A DNA stretch of 64,000 nucleotides. It comes from Streptomyces sp. RPA4-2 (lineage in GTDB: Bacteria > Actinomycetota > Actinomycetes > Streptomycetales > Streptomycetaceae). How positions within the stretch are numbered: position 1 is the stretch's first letter; every line of letters begins with the position of its first letter. Location of the stretch: NCBI RefSeq assembly GCF_012273515.2, contig NZ_CP050975.2, positions 62,001-126,000 of the forward strand, in the 5' to 3' direction. The notes below the pieces were generated by a model. It made no database searches. It saw nothing but the letters and a program-made list of their open reading frames with translations, and was not told the origin of the DNA. Both the position numbers and the translations under genes were made by a program. Shown here one piece after another: positions 25,669 to 34,335 of the stretch.

Positions 25669-26676
25669 TCCGATGAGAAATCCGATGGGAAGGCCGCTCG
25701 GTCCCGTACCGGCCGGCGCCCGGCCGAAGCCAGCTCGAAGGAGGCGCGGGAGGCCCGCTCGATCGCTCCGGCTGCCGACGGGCCCCTGGACATCGGATTG
25801 CTGCGGACCTTCCTCGCGGTCCACCGCGCCCGCTCACTGACCACCGCCGCCCGGATACTGGGAATCTCCCAGCCCACCGCGACCGCCCAGGTGCGCGCTC
25901 TGGAGCAGCAGCTCGGCCGGCAGCTCTTCGAGCGGCTTCCCCGCGGAGTGGCCCCGACCACGGTCGCCGACGAACTGGCCGGGCAGATCGCCGGGCCCCT
26001 GGATGCCCTGGCCGAGGTCGCCGACCGCGGCCGCACGGGACTGGAGGCACCACCGGAGCCGGTACATCTGGGCGGCCCCGCCGAGATGGTGTCGGCCCTG
26101 GCGCTGCCCGCCCTGGCGCCGCTCGCGGACCGCGGCGTACTGCTGCGCGTCACCCACGGACTCGCGGAGGACCTGCTCGACGGCCTGCACACCGGGCGGT
26201 TCGACCTGGTCCTGTCCGCGGTGCGGCCGCGCGGCCGTTCGCTGGTCTCGGTTCCGCTGATGGACGAGGAATTCGTCCTGGTCACGTCTCCGGCCTGGGC
26301 CGGGCGGATCGGACCGGTCGACTGCGACGACCCGGGCCCCCTCAGCGGCGTCCCCCTGGTGGCGTACGCCGAGGACCTGCCGATCCTTCGCCGTTACTGG
26401 CGCCATGTCTTCCGGACACGCCTGACCGCTCGGCCCGCCTTCGTCGTGCCGGACCTGCGAGGAGTGCTGGCCGCCGTGACCGCAGGAGCGGGGATCACGG
26501 TCCTGCCCCGCTACCTGTGCGAGACCGAGCTGGCATCCGGCGCACTGGTGCCGCTGCTCACACCGGACGACCCGCCCATCAACACCGGATTCCTGGTGGA
26601 GCGGACCGGCGCACCCTCCCGTGCGCCGGTCACCGCCGTCCGCGAACAACTCCTCACGGCAGCCCGCTCCTGGTGA
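25654..26676 (+). CDS. LysR-family transcriptional regulator
   Basis: 340 residues from ATG 25654. After a basic 45-residue N-terminal extension rich in Lys and Ser, the HTH is LLRTFLAVHRARSLTTAARI, LGISQPTATAQVRALEQQLG, RQLFERLPRG. The effector domain follows (VHLGGPAEMVSALALPALAP, FDLVLSAVRP, GAGITVLPRYL). The extension before the HTH is unusual; a start at a later codon is possible but there is no better ribosome site. It is divergent from the DJ-1/PfpI gene, the usual layout for a LysR protein and its target. Confidence 0.87.
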   Translation: MVHQKSDEKSDGKAARSRTGRRPAEASSKEAREARSIAPAADGPLDIGLLRTFLAVHRARSLTTAARILGISQPTATAQVRALEQQLGRQLFERLPRGVAPTTVADELAGQIAGPLDALAEVADRGRTGLEAPPEPVHLGGPAEMVSALALPALAPLADRGVLLRVTHGLAEDLLDGLHTGRFDLVLSAVRPRGRSLVSVPLMDEEFVLVTSPAWAGRIGPVDCDDPGPLSGVPLVAYAEDLPILRRYWRHVFRTRLTARPAFVVPDLRGVLAAVTAGAGITVLPRYLCETELASGALVPLLTPDDPPINTGFLVERTGAPSRAPVTAVREQLLTAARSW

Positions 26677-26857
26677 CGGCGGCAGACCCCGCGGGCTCCC
26701 CGGTCGGGCACGGACGCACCTCGGGCTCCGGGGCGGCGCCACGGCGTGGTGCATCGGCTCGAGGCCGGTGCACCCACGCCTGGCGGCGCCGGACCGGTGG
26801 CCGCCTCACTCATCAGGCGGCGCGCCGGCCCTCTTGGCGTGCCGGCGGGCCCAACTG

Positions 26858-27103
26858 CTAGGCGGCCAGCGTCTCGTTCGCTCGCGTGGTGCCCTCGCGG
26901 TCGGCGCAGTACCGCTCCAGCAGGGCGTCCGCGGCGAGCAGAGCCTGCTCGGCCGTCCGGGCCCCGGTCATCACGCACAGCGTGTACGTCACGTCGTCCA
27001 GTGCACGGCTGGTACGGCCGGTGGGGCGGACATCGTGTTCGATGCGCGTCTGCGCGAACCGGGCCAGTACCGCGCGCAGTTCCCTCTCCGCCGGAAGGAT
27101 CAT
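26858..27103 (-). CDS. DUF5133-type small protein
   Basis: 81 residues from ATG 27103 with AGAGGA upstream. The pattern MILPAERELRAVLARFAQTR and LDDVTYTLCVMTGARTAEQA matches the Streptomyces DUF5133 family (helix, then YTLCVxTGxR). Role unknown; members are often near regulatory genes. Soluble, cytoplasmic. Confidence 0.72.
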   Translation of the reverse strand: MILPAERELRAVLARFAQTRIEHDVRPTGRTSRALDDVTYTLCVMTGARTAEQALLAADALLERYCADREGTTRANETLAA

Positions 27104-27454
27104 GATGGTTCCTCTCCCCAGAACACAGCTCGCGTGACAGGTGGTCGGCATCGCGAGAAACAGGTCGCATGTATGGCATCTGACGCCGCGCTCGTCACTG
27201 AGCCGGCGTCAGGCAGGTCTACGTGTGCCCCGAGTCGAGCGGCCCATGCCACCGTGCGCGGGCACCGTCCCCCGGCCGGCTCGGCCCGCGCGATCGCCTC
27301 CGCCGCCCGCCCCGGCTCTCCGGCGGTTCCGCCCGGCCCCGCGAAGGTGCCGCACGGCCCCTTCGCGTCCCCCGCCCCGTCCGAGAAACACATGAGATTC
27401 CGCGGGAGTGGAGATCGTTCCGTAGGGCACACGGGGCGGCGGAGGTTGATGACC

Positions 27455-27625
27455 ATGGTTCCCGTTCTTCTTGTTCTTCTGCTCGCGCTGCTCCTCTTCG
27501 GTGCCGGTTTCGCACTCAAGGCCCTGTGGTGGATCGCTGTCGTCGTGCTGATCGTGTGGGTCCTCGGATTTGTGATCCGTCCTACGGCGAGCGGCGGTAA
27601 GCGCGGCCGCTGGTACCGCTGGTGA
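27455..27625 (+). CDS. Short hydrophobic membrane protein
   Basis: 56 residues from ATG 27455, nine bases after GGAGG; an ATG two codons earlier is too close to that site. Two contiguous membrane segments (VPVLLVLLLALLLFGAGFAL and LWWIAVVVLIVWVLGFVI) are followed by a basic tail GGKRGRWYRW. This short protein is conserved in Streptomyces and of unknown function. Confidence 0.75.
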   Translation: MVPVLLVLLLALLLFGAGFALKALWWIAVVVLIVWVLGFVIRPTASGGKRGRWYRW

Positions 27626-27682
27626 GCGGTCCTGAGAAGGTACTGAGTTCAGGTACTGAGTTCAGGTCCTGAGCAGGGCATT

Positions 27683-27728
27683 CACACGGGTGGGCCCCGA
27701 CGCCTCGGTGTCGGGGCCCACCCGTGTG
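27683..27728. terminator. Strong bidirectional hairpin terminator
   Basis: A perfect 19-base inverted repeat, 27683-27701 and 27710-27728, with an 8-base loop between convergent genes (hydrophobic protein on + and LysR on -). Core TGGGCCCCGAC/GTCGGGGCCCA. Confidence 0.85.
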
Positions 27729-27780
27729 TCGCGCCTCCGGGTCACCGCGGTGACGAAAGCGGCCGCGCGGACGGCGGTGT

Positions 27781-28716
27781 TCAGCGCGGGAGCACCCAGT
27801 CCGGCACCCACGTCCCGGCGGCGTCGTGGCCGGCCGTCGTGGCGGCGAGGTGAGCGCGGAGCGTGGCCAGCGCCGGGTGGGGGTTGTCGCGGTGCCAGAG
27901 GAGCGAGTGCGGGTAGACGGGCGTCGGGTCGGTCACCGGGATGCGGCGCAGGCCGTGGCCGGCGGGCCAGACGAGGCGGGTCTGCCCACCCATGAAGGTG
28001 GCCAGGGCCGGGGTGTCGGCGATGGTGTCGAGAAGCGCGTCCGAGCCGAAGTTGGGGCCGGTCGCCTCGATGGTGAGGCCGAACTCGGCGACGAGGTCGT
28101 CGTAGTAGGCGGCCCACTCGGTACCGGGGACGATGCCGGGCATCCAGATCCGGTGCCCGGCGAGCTGGGCGAGGGGCACCGACCGGGCGCCCGCCAGCGC
28201 GTGGGCGGGGCCGGTGAGGAGCTCGAGCGGCTCGTCGAGCACCCGGACGGACCCGATGTCCGTGGGAAGGGGCCGGCCAGGCACGGCGACGGCGCGGAAG
28301 GACGCGTCGATCGCACCGGAGCGGATGGCGGCGACGGCCGTCTCGATGTCGAACAGCATCACCACGTCGAGGTCGATCTCGGGGTGTGCGCGGTGGAAGC
28401 CGCGCAGCAGGCCCGCCGCCGCGCCGCGTGAGGCGATCACGTCGACGCGCAGCGGACGGCGGCCGGTGCGCACGGACGCGACCGCGCGTTCGGCGACGCG
28501 CAGCAGCTCGCGCGCGTGGGGCAGGAACGCCTGCCCGTCGATGGTGAGTCGGGCGCCGCGCGCGGTACGGGTGAACAGCCGCACGCCGAGGGTGCGCTCC
28601 AGCGCGGCGATGCGCTTGGAGACGGCCTGCTGGGTGACCGCGAGCTCGGCGGCGGCCTCCTGGAACTGCCCCGCGTCGGCGGCGGCGACGAAGGTCCGGA
28701 CGGTGTCGAGGTCCAT
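27781..28716 (-). CDS. LysR-family transcriptional regulator
   Basis: 311 residues from ATG 28716. The N-terminal HTH is DTVRTFVAAADAGQFQEAAA, ELAVTQQAVSKRIAALERTL, GVRLFTRTARGA. The effector domain begins about residue 90 (LRVDVIASRGAAAGLLRGFH). It is divergent from the MFS exporter gene at 28851, and the palindrome CACAACCGTTGGTTGTG lies between them, so control of that exporter is likely. Confidence 0.88.
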   Translation of the reverse strand: MDLDTVRTFVAAADAGQFQEAAAELAVTQQAVSKRIAALERTLGVRLFTRTARGARLTIDGQAFLPHARELLRVAERAVASVRTGRRPLRVDVIASRGAAAGLLRGFHRAHPEIDLDVVMLFDIETAVAAIRSGAIDASFRAVAVPGRPLPTDIGSVRVLDEPLELLTGPAHALAGARSVPLAQLAGHRIWMPGIVPGTEWAAYYDDLVAEFGLTIEATGPNFGSDALLDTIADTPALATFMGGQTRLVWPAGHGLRRIPVTDPTPVYPHSLLWHRDNPHPALATLRAHLAATTAGHDAAGTWVPDWVLPR

Positions 28717-28732
28717 ATCGGCACCCTATGGT

Positions 28733-28749
28733 CACAACCGTTGGTTGTG
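28733..28749. promoter_or_regulatory. Palindrome, probable LysR operator
   Basis: CACAACC and GGTTGTG around GTT, between the divergent LysR and MFS genes and 17 bases upstream of the LysR start. It fits a LysR-type recognition half-site pair. Confidence 0.55.
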
Positions 28750-28850
28750 GCCGGGCGGTCCCACGGTTGTTTGACCCCTGGGTGTGGCGCTCGCTTTGAT
28801 GCTTCCGGTCGCGGATCGGTTGTGCGGGTGAGGGGCGGGGAACGGCGGGC

Positions 28851-30143
28851 ATGAGAAGCGGGCAGCGGCTGGGACGTCTGCGCGGGCACGGGCCGGGACG
28901 TCTGCGCGGGCATCGGCTGGGGCGGCGGTTCGGGTGGTTCTGGGGAGCGTACGGGACCAGCGCGCTCGGCACGTGGCTCGCCTTCGGCGCGTTCCCGCTG
29001 ATCGCCATCCGGGTGCTGCACGCCGGACCGGCCGAGGTCGCCGCGCTCTCCTCCGTGGGCGCCGCGGTGGGCGCGGCCGTGGCGGTGCCGCTCGGTCCGT
29101 GGGTGGAGTTCCGTCGCAAGCGGACGGTGCTGATCGCCACGGACCTGGTGCGGTTCGCGGCGCTGCTGACGATTCCCGCCGCGTTCGCGCTCGGCGCGCT
29201 CACCTTCCTTCAGCTCCTGCTGGTCTCGGTCGTCGTCGCGGCGGCCGACATCACCTTCCGCGCCGCCTCCGGCGCGTACCTGAAGACGCTGCTGGCGGCC
29301 GAGGACCTGCTCGTCGCCAACGCCCGGTTCGAGTCCACGGCCTGGACGACCACGATCATCGGACCGCCGCTGGGCGGCGCCGCGATCGGGCTCCTCGGTC
29401 CGGTGGCGACGGTGGTGGCCGACGCGGTCAGCTACCTGCTCTCGGCCCTGGGCATCCGCGCGGCGGGCGGGCACGAGCCGCCGCCCGGACGCCGGGAGAC
29501 CGCACGCGTGCGGGCCGGGGACCTGCTCGACGGCTGGCGGTTCATCCTCGCCGACGCGACGCTGCGTCCGCTCTTCTTCAACACCGCCCTGTTCAACGGC
29601 CTGGTGATGGCCGCCCAGCCGCTGCTGGCCGTCCTGATGCTCGGCCGGTTCGGGTTCGCACCGTGGCAGTACGGCCTCGCCTTCGCCGCGCCCTCGATCG
29701 GCGGCCTGCTCGGCTCGCGGCTGGCCCGACCGCTCGTCACCCGGTTCGGGCAGCACCAGGTCCTGGTCGTGGCCGGGGCGCTGCGCGCACTCTGGCCCGT
29801 CGGCCTGGCCTTCGTCGGGCCGGGCACCGGCGGGCTGCTGCTGGTGACGGGCGTCGAACTCGGGCTCATCTTCTGCTGCGGAGTCTTCAACCCCGTCCAG
29901 GCCACCTACCGCCTCGAGCGCACCGCGACCGACCGGGTCACCCGCACGCTGTCCGCCTGGGCGGTGACGACCAAGGCCTCGACCGCGCTCCTGACGGCCG
30001 TCTGGGGCGTGCTGGGCAGCCTGTTCGGCCCGCGTGCGGCCATCGGACTGGCCGGCGTGCTCCTGCTGGCGACCCCGCTGCTGCTCCCCCGCCGCGCGGC
30101 GGCACGGCTCCCCGGTCCGCAGCCGTCACCGAGCCGCACCTGA
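28851..30143 (+). CDS. MFS exporter, EntS/MefA-like
   Basis: 430 residues from ATG 28851. A short basic repeat-rich N-terminus (RLRGHGPGRLRGHRLGRR) precedes about twelve membrane segments, starting FGWFWGAYGTSALGTWLAFG. The loop between helices 2 and 3 is PLGPWVEFRRKRTVLIATDL, the MFS signature in the drug-exporter/enterobactin-exporter (EntS-like) subfamily. It likely exports a small hydrophobic compound by proton exchange. A LysR gene is divergent to it. Confidence 0.85.
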   Translation: MRSGQRLGRLRGHGPGRLRGHRLGRRFGWFWGAYGTSALGTWLAFGAFPLIAIRVLHAGPAEVAALSSVGAAVGAAVAVPLGPWVEFRRKRTVLIATDLVRFAALLTIPAAFALGALTFLQLLLVSVVVAAADITFRAASGAYLKTLLAAEDLLVANARFESTAWTTTIIGPPLGGAAIGLLGPVATVVADAVSYLLSALGIRAAGGHEPPPGRRETARVRAGDLLDGWRFILADATLRPLFFNTALFNGLVMAAQPLLAVLMLGRFGFAPWQYGLAFAAPSIGGLLGSRLARPLVTRFGQHQVLVVAGALRALWPVGLAFVGPGTGGLLLVTGVELGLIFCCGVFNPVQATYRLERTATDRVTRTLSAWAVTTKASTALLTAVWGVLGSLFGPRAAIGLAGVLLLATPLLLPRRAAARLPGPQPSPSRT

Positions 30144-30343
30144 CGGGGCGCGCGGCCTTCACGGCGACCGGGCCGCGCCGCCCTTCCGGGAGCGGACCGG
30201 TGCCGGTCGCGTCGAGGGCCGCCGGTCTGCCTGCCTGTATGTCTGCCTGGAGAGGGCCGCGCTGTTCGGCATGGCGGTGGTGCCGGCGCCCCGCAGTACC
30301 CGGGCCGTCGCCCCCGCCACCCGGGTGCGGTAGGAAGTCCGGT

Positions 30344-30940
30344 GTGAACGACCAGACTCAACCCGCGACCGTTCGCGTGTTCATCGCCCTCGCCCCGCCC
30401 GACCACGCGAAGGAAGAACTGGCCCGGGAGCTGCGCCCCGCCTACGGCACCCACCCTCGCATGCGGTGGAACCGCATCGAGGACTGGCACATCACCCTGG
30501 CGTTCCTCGGGGAGCTGCCGGCCGGGACAGTTCCGCTCCTGCGACCGGCTCTCGCCGACCTCGCAGCCGACCACCAGCCCCTCCGTCTGGCACTCCGCGG
30601 CAGTGGAACCTTCGACGACCGGGTGCTGTGGAGCGGAATCGACGGAGACCTCGACGAGCTGCACATGCTCGCCGCCGATGTGCGCACCACCGTCAAGAAC
30701 TGCGGGGTCGCCTTCGAGGACCGGCCCCTGCGCCCCCATCTGACACTGGCCCGCGCCCGCCGGGGAGACCGGTCCTCGGCAGAAGAGATCGCCGAAGGGT
30801 TCGCAGGATTCACCGGCCGCGGATGGCCTGCCGAACGTCTGCACCTGGTCGGCAGCAACGCCGGCCGCAGCCGCGGACCGATCCACTACCGCGACATCGA
30901 CGCATGGGCCCTCGGCGACAAGGGCATCACCGGCTCCTGA
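30344..30940 (+). CDS. thpR: RNA 2',3'-cyclic phosphodiesterase
   Basis: 198 residues from GTG 30344. Two HxTx motifs of the 2H phosphoesterase fold are clear: HITLAFLG at about residue 47 and HLTLAR at about 133. The opening VRVFIALAPPDHAKEELARE and the end GPIHYRDIDAWAL match ThpR (LigT), which opens 2',3'-cyclic phosphates on RNA ends. The biological role in Streptomyces is unknown. It stands 200 bases after the MFS exporter, so perhaps not in one operon. Confidence 0.85.
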   Translation: MNDQTQPATVRVFIALAPPDHAKEELARELRPAYGTHPRMRWNRIEDWHITLAFLGELPAGTVPLLRPALADLAADHQPLRLALRGSGTFDDRVLWSGIDGDLDELHMLAADVRTTVKNCGVAFEDRPLRPHLTLARARRGDRSSAEEIAEGFAGFTGRGWPAERLHLVGSNAGRSRGPIHYRDIDAWALGDKGITGS

Positions 30941-31092
30941 ACGAACCGGCAGTGCCCGAGGGAACGGGATCGCCCCGGGTCCCCCGCGGAACTCGCCGCG
31001 CGATCACAGCGGGGTCCCGCGGGTGGTGCGGAACTGTCCCGCCGGTGGTACGGACCTGCGCGCTGCCGCCCCTACTGCCCCAACTACATGTA

Positions 31093-31355
31093 TTACAGGT
31101 CGAATTCGATGTGTTCCACGTCGGTGAACCGGACCTCCTCGAGGCTGCCGGCGCGGCGGCCGCCGTCCTGGAAGTAGACGTCCCTGAGCGCTTCGGCGGC
31201 GATCTGCTGGAGCCGCTGGTCGGTGGCGCCGGGCGGTAGATCCGCGCCCACGGCCCGAACCCGCGCCACTGCGCGCGCCAACTGCTTGACGACCTTGTGG
31301 TCCTCCGGCAGCCGTCCCGCGAGGCGTTCCTCGTCGGTGAGGTGGAGCGGAAGCC
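31093..31355 (-). pseudogene. Gene remnant beheaded at a TnpB-element end
   Basis: About 85 codons end at TAA 31093 and read HLTDEERLAGRLPEDHKVVK, QLARAVARVRAVGADLPPGA and FQDGGRRAGSLEEVRFTDVE. Codon bias is that of a real gene and the end looks natural, but the frame enters the terminal hairpin of an IS605-type element at about 31356. The N-terminal part is therefore lost. The family is not recognised. Confidence 0.55.
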
Positions 31356-31480
31356 CTTGACTTCCTCCTCGGCCTATAGGCCGGGGATTCCCGCCTGCTC
31401 CCGCCGCGCGGGGGCGGCGGACTGCTTCGGGTGGGTTGCTGCTTCGTCGCGCGGTGCCGGTACGAGTACCGGGCTCGCCT
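31356..31480 (-). mobile_element. Right-end remnant of an IS200/IS605-type (TnpB) element
   Basis: Read on the minus strand, the tail of a TnpB-like protein (THPKQSAAPARREQAGIPGL stop) runs into GGAATCCCCGGCC-TATA-GGCCGAGGAGG and the terminal AGTCAAG. This hairpin plus AAGTCAAG is the usual right end of Streptomyces IS605-family elements, the part that also forms the scaffold of the guide RNA. Most of the element is missing. Confidence 0.6.
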
Positions 31481-31540
31481 GCGCTTGGGGCCGGCAGGCG
31501 GCCGGGTCCCCGCTGGTAAAATGGGGGCACGCTTCGATGT

Positions 31541-31577
31541 CGCCGGGGCCCGTACCGAAGGGGTACGGGCCCCGGCG
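31541..31577 (+). promoter_or_regulatory. Perfect hairpin in the DEAD-box helicase leader
   Basis: A 16-base perfect stem (31541-31556 with 31562-31577, loop GAAGG) ends 32 bases before the helicase start. It could be a transcription attenuator, an RNA stability or temperature element that the helicase itself unwinds, or a terminator of an upstream transcript. Confidence 0.5.
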
Positions 31578-31609
31578 CGTTTCGGGCGTCGCATCGAGGA
31601 AGGTTCCCC

Positions 31610-33025
31610 ATGAACGCGAAGCCGCCAGTCTCCGGACTCCCCCGTGCCGGCGAGCACCAGTCGGCGACGGCGCCACAGGGTGAGCCCGCGACGCCGCAGG
31701 CGGTCTCCGCCGGTCTGCCGCCGGCCGCGTCCTTCGACGCGCTCGGGCTGCCCCCGGAGCTGGTGGGGACGATGAGCGGCCTCGGGGTGACGGAGCCCTT
31801 CCCGATCCAGGCGGCGACTCTGCCCAACGCGCTGGCCGGCCGCGACGTCCTGGGCCGGGCGCGGACCGGTTCCGGCAAGACGCTGGCTTTCGGGCTCGCC
31901 CTGCTCGTGCGGACGGCAGGTCTGCGCGCGGAGTCGAAGCGGCCGCTCGCACTGGTTCTGGTGCCGACCCGGGAGCTCGCGCAGCAGGTGAGCGACGCGC
32001 TGGAACCGTACGCGCGGACGTTGAACGTGCGGCTGGCGACGGTGGTCGGCGGTCTGTCGATCAACCGGCAGACGGCGCTGCTGCGCACCGGTGCCGAGGT
32101 GGTCGTCGCGACGCCGGGACGGCTGGCCGACCTGGTGTCGCGGCGGGACTGTCATCTGGGCCAGGTGCGGATCACGGTGCTGGACGAGGCGGACCAGATG
32201 TGCGACCTGGGGTTCCTGCCGCAGGTCTCGGAGATCCTGGACCAGGTCCGCGGCGACGGTCAGCGGCTTCTGTTCTCCGCCACGCTCGACCGCAACGTCG
32301 ACCAGCTGGTGCGGGGCTACCTGCACGACCCCGTCGTCGTCTCGGTCGACCAGGTGGCCGGCTCGGTCGCCACGATGGAACATCACGTGCTGAACGTGCA
32401 CGGCGCCGACAAGTACGCGACGGCGACCGAGATCGCGGCACGGGACGGCCGGGTGCTGATGTTCCTGGACACCAAGGCGGCCGTGGACCAGTTCACCCGG
32501 CATCTGCGGGCCAGTGGGGTACGGGCCGCCGCCCTGCACAGCGGGAAGTCGCAGCCGCAGCGGACGCACACGCTCGCCCAGTTCAAGGCCGGTGAGGTCA
32601 CCGTGCTGGTGGCCACCAACGTCGCCGCGCGGGGCATTCACATCGACGCGCTCGACCTGGTCGTCAACGTCGATCCGCCGGCCGACGCCAAGGACTACCT
32701 GCACCGGGGCGGGCGTACGGCGCGCGCCGGGGAGTCCGGGAAGGTGGTCACCCTGGTCACCCATGGCGAGCGGCGCGAGGTGAACCGGGTGATGTCCGAG
32801 GCCGGTATCCGGCCGACGGTCACGCAGGTGCGCTCCGGCGAGGAGTCGCTGACGGCCATCACCGGGGCGAAGCGGCCGCCGGCCGGGGCGAAGGGCGGCG
32901 GCCACGTCCCCTTCGGTGGCCTCGGCACCCGTCCGGGCCGTCCGGCCAAGGAGTCCCGCAAGGCCGCCGAGGCCCGCAAGGTCGCGGAAGCCCGCGCGGC
33001 GGCCCGGACACGCAAGGGGCGCTGA
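31610..33025 (+). CDS. DEAD-box ATP-dependent RNA helicase
   Basis: 471 residues from ATG 31610 with GAGGAAGG upstream. All core motifs are present: Q motif with EPFPIQAATLP, Walker A ARTGSGKT, PTRELAQQ, TPGRLADL, DEAD in VLDEADQMCDLGF, SAT, ATNVAARGIHI, and HRGGRTARAG. A disordered N-terminus (about 40 residues) and a Lys/Arg/Ala-rich C-terminal tail after residue 425 (KESRKAAEARKVAEARAAAR) flank the core; such tails bind RNA. It remodels RNA in the cytoplasm, often in cold adaptation and mRNA decay. A perfect hairpin lies in its leader and a perfect palindromic terminator follows. Confidence 0.93.
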   Translation: MNAKPPVSGLPRAGEHQSATAPQGEPATPQAVSAGLPPAASFDALGLPPELVGTMSGLGVTEPFPIQAATLPNALAGRDVLGRARTGSGKTLAFGLALLVRTAGLRAESKRPLALVLVPTRELAQQVSDALEPYARTLNVRLATVVGGLSINRQTALLRTGAEVVVATPGRLADLVSRRDCHLGQVRITVLDEADQMCDLGFLPQVSEILDQVRGDGQRLLFSATLDRNVDQLVRGYLHDPVVVSVDQVAGSVATMEHHVLNVHGADKYATATEIAARDGRVLMFLDTKAAVDQFTRHLRASGVRAAALHSGKSQPQRTHTLAQFKAGEVTVLVATNVAARGIHIDALDLVVNVDPPADAKDYLHRGGRTARAGESGKVVTLVTHGERREVNRVMSEAGIRPTVTQVRSGEESLTAITGAKRPPAGAKGGGHVPFGGLGTRPGRPAKESRKAAEARKVAEARAAARTRKGR

Positions 33026-33051
33026 CACCGGGCGACCTCGCCGTGCAGGTG

Positions 33052-33083
33052 ACGGATGTGGCACGTGCACGTGCCACATCCGT
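33052..33083 (+). terminator. Palindromic terminator
   Basis: A perfect 32-base palindrome (ACGGATGTGGCACGTG and its complement) 26 bases after the helicase stop; it can form a stem of 14 pairs. Confidence 0.75.
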
Positions 33084-33132
33084 AACGGGACATCGAGCAT
33101 CGGAGAAGGGTCCGAACACTCTCATCGATTGC

Positions 33133-33159
33133 TAGAATGATACCCACTGGGTATCATTC
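33133..33159 (+). promoter_or_regulatory. -10 box and perfect operator palindrome of the Fic gene
   Basis: TAGAAT (33133-33138) is a good -10 hexamer. It overlaps a perfect palindrome 33135-33159 with 12-base arms GAATGATACCCA and TGGGTATCATTC around one C. The palindrome ends three bases before the ATG, so no ribosome site fits and the mRNA may be leaderless. A repressor bound here would block initiation. Confidence 0.65.
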
Positions 33160-33162
33160 AGT

Positions 33163-34302
33163 ATGCTCTATCAGGTCCCGCGTCTCGCCGCCGTCGATCA
33201 CAGCGTCCTCGACGAGGTCACTCATATGCGCCGAGAACTACGGCAATTCGTACAGCAGAGCCCCATGAAATGGACTGCTGACCTGCGGCGCTCCCTGACC
33301 GCTTCGGCGATCGCAGCGTCCAACACGATCGAGGGCTACCAAGTCGACCCTCGGGACGTCGCAGACCTCATGGACGGTGAGCGCGAGGTCGTTGACGCGA
33401 GCGAGGAGAACAAGAGGGAGACCGTCGCCTATCAGCAGGCGATGACCTACATCCAGTCACTGTGGAACGTGGAGGACTTCGAGTACTCCAAAGGCCTCCT
33501 CAACGCCCTGCACTGGATACTGCAGAGTCACCACGCGGACCGGCCCGCCGGCCAGTGGCGCCGCAAACCCATCTTCATCACGGCCGCCGGCGACCCGCAT
33601 GCCACAGAGTACGAAGGCCCGCACGAGGACAAAATCCCTCAGCTGATGGGCGAACTGGTCGACTGGCTCAATCACGGAGACCTCGACGCCAACCCCCTCG
33701 TACGTGCCGCGATGGCTCACCTCAACTTGGTGAAGATCCATCCGTGGATCGACGGAAACGGCCGCATGTCCCGCAGTCTGCAGACACTCCTGATCGCGCG
33801 TGAGGGAGTCCTCGCCCCGGAGTTCTCCTCGATCGAGGAGTGGCTCGGCATGCCCGGGAACACGTGGGACTACTACAAGGTGCTGCGGGAGGTGGGCGGC
33901 TCGGTGTACTCCCCCGAACGTGACACTCTGACGTGGGTCAGATTCAATCTGCGCGCCTACCACCAGCAGTCCCAACGCGTCCGGCACCGGGTGCAGCGCT
34001 CGACGGACTGCTGGCTCCGCCTCGACGAGCAGGCCGACCGTCTGCACATGACCGAGCGTCAGATCACGGCACTGCACGAGGTCGCAATGACGGGCCGAGT
34101 GCGTCGCTCCCGCTACGAAAAGGCGGAAGGGCTCACCAACCAGCAAGCCACCCGGGACATCCAGGCACTCACCAGAGCGGGCCTTTTGACGCCGATCGGC
34201 AACACCAAGGCCCGCTACTACGTAGCGGGCCCCGACTTCCCCCGCAGCGTGCTGGAAACCGCCGACCGCCGCCACGTCATCAGCGACCCCTACCAGCAAT
34301 AG
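33163..34302 (+). CDS. Fic-family AMPylase-type protein with N-terminal inhibitory helix
   Basis: 379 residues from ATG 33163. The Fic motif is HPWIDGNGRMSR (His at residue 193), close to the consensus HPFxDGNGR. An inhibitory (S/T)xxxE(G/N) helix is present as SNTIEG at residues 53-58, so this is a class II, self-inhibited Fic. Before it stands a Fic N-terminal domain, and after about residue 290 a winged-helix tail (LTNQQATRDIQALTRAGLLT and IGNTKARYYVAG). Fic proteins transfer AMP or other nucleotides to target hydroxyls. The C-terminal winged helix suggests it also binds DNA, perhaps the palindrome at its own promoter; that is inference. Confidence 0.9.
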   Translation: MLYQVPRLAAVDHSVLDEVTHMRRELRQFVQQSPMKWTADLRRSLTASAIAASNTIEGYQVDPRDVADLMDGEREVVDASEENKRETVAYQQAMTYIQSLWNVEDFEYSKGLLNALHWILQSHHADRPAGQWRRKPIFITAAGDPHATEYEGPHEDKIPQLMGELVDWLNHGDLDANPLVRAAMAHLNLVKIHPWIDGNGRMSRSLQTLLIAREGVLAPEFSSIEEWLGMPGNTWDYYKVLREVGGSVYSPERDTLTWVRFNLRAYHQQSQRVRHRVQRSTDCWLRLDEQADRLHMTERQITALHEVAMTGRVRRSRYEKAEGLTNQQATRDIQALTRAGLLTPIGNTKARYYVAGPDFPRSVLETADRRHVISDPYQQ

Positions 34303-34335
34303 GACAGGACCGGCCAAAGGGCGGGCGCCGTGCGC

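Noticed and set aside
28934..30940. 668-codon frame through the MFS gene and into the phosphodiesterase gene
   Set aside because: Only the last 198 codons are real (phosphodiesterase); the rest is a shadow of the MFS gene.
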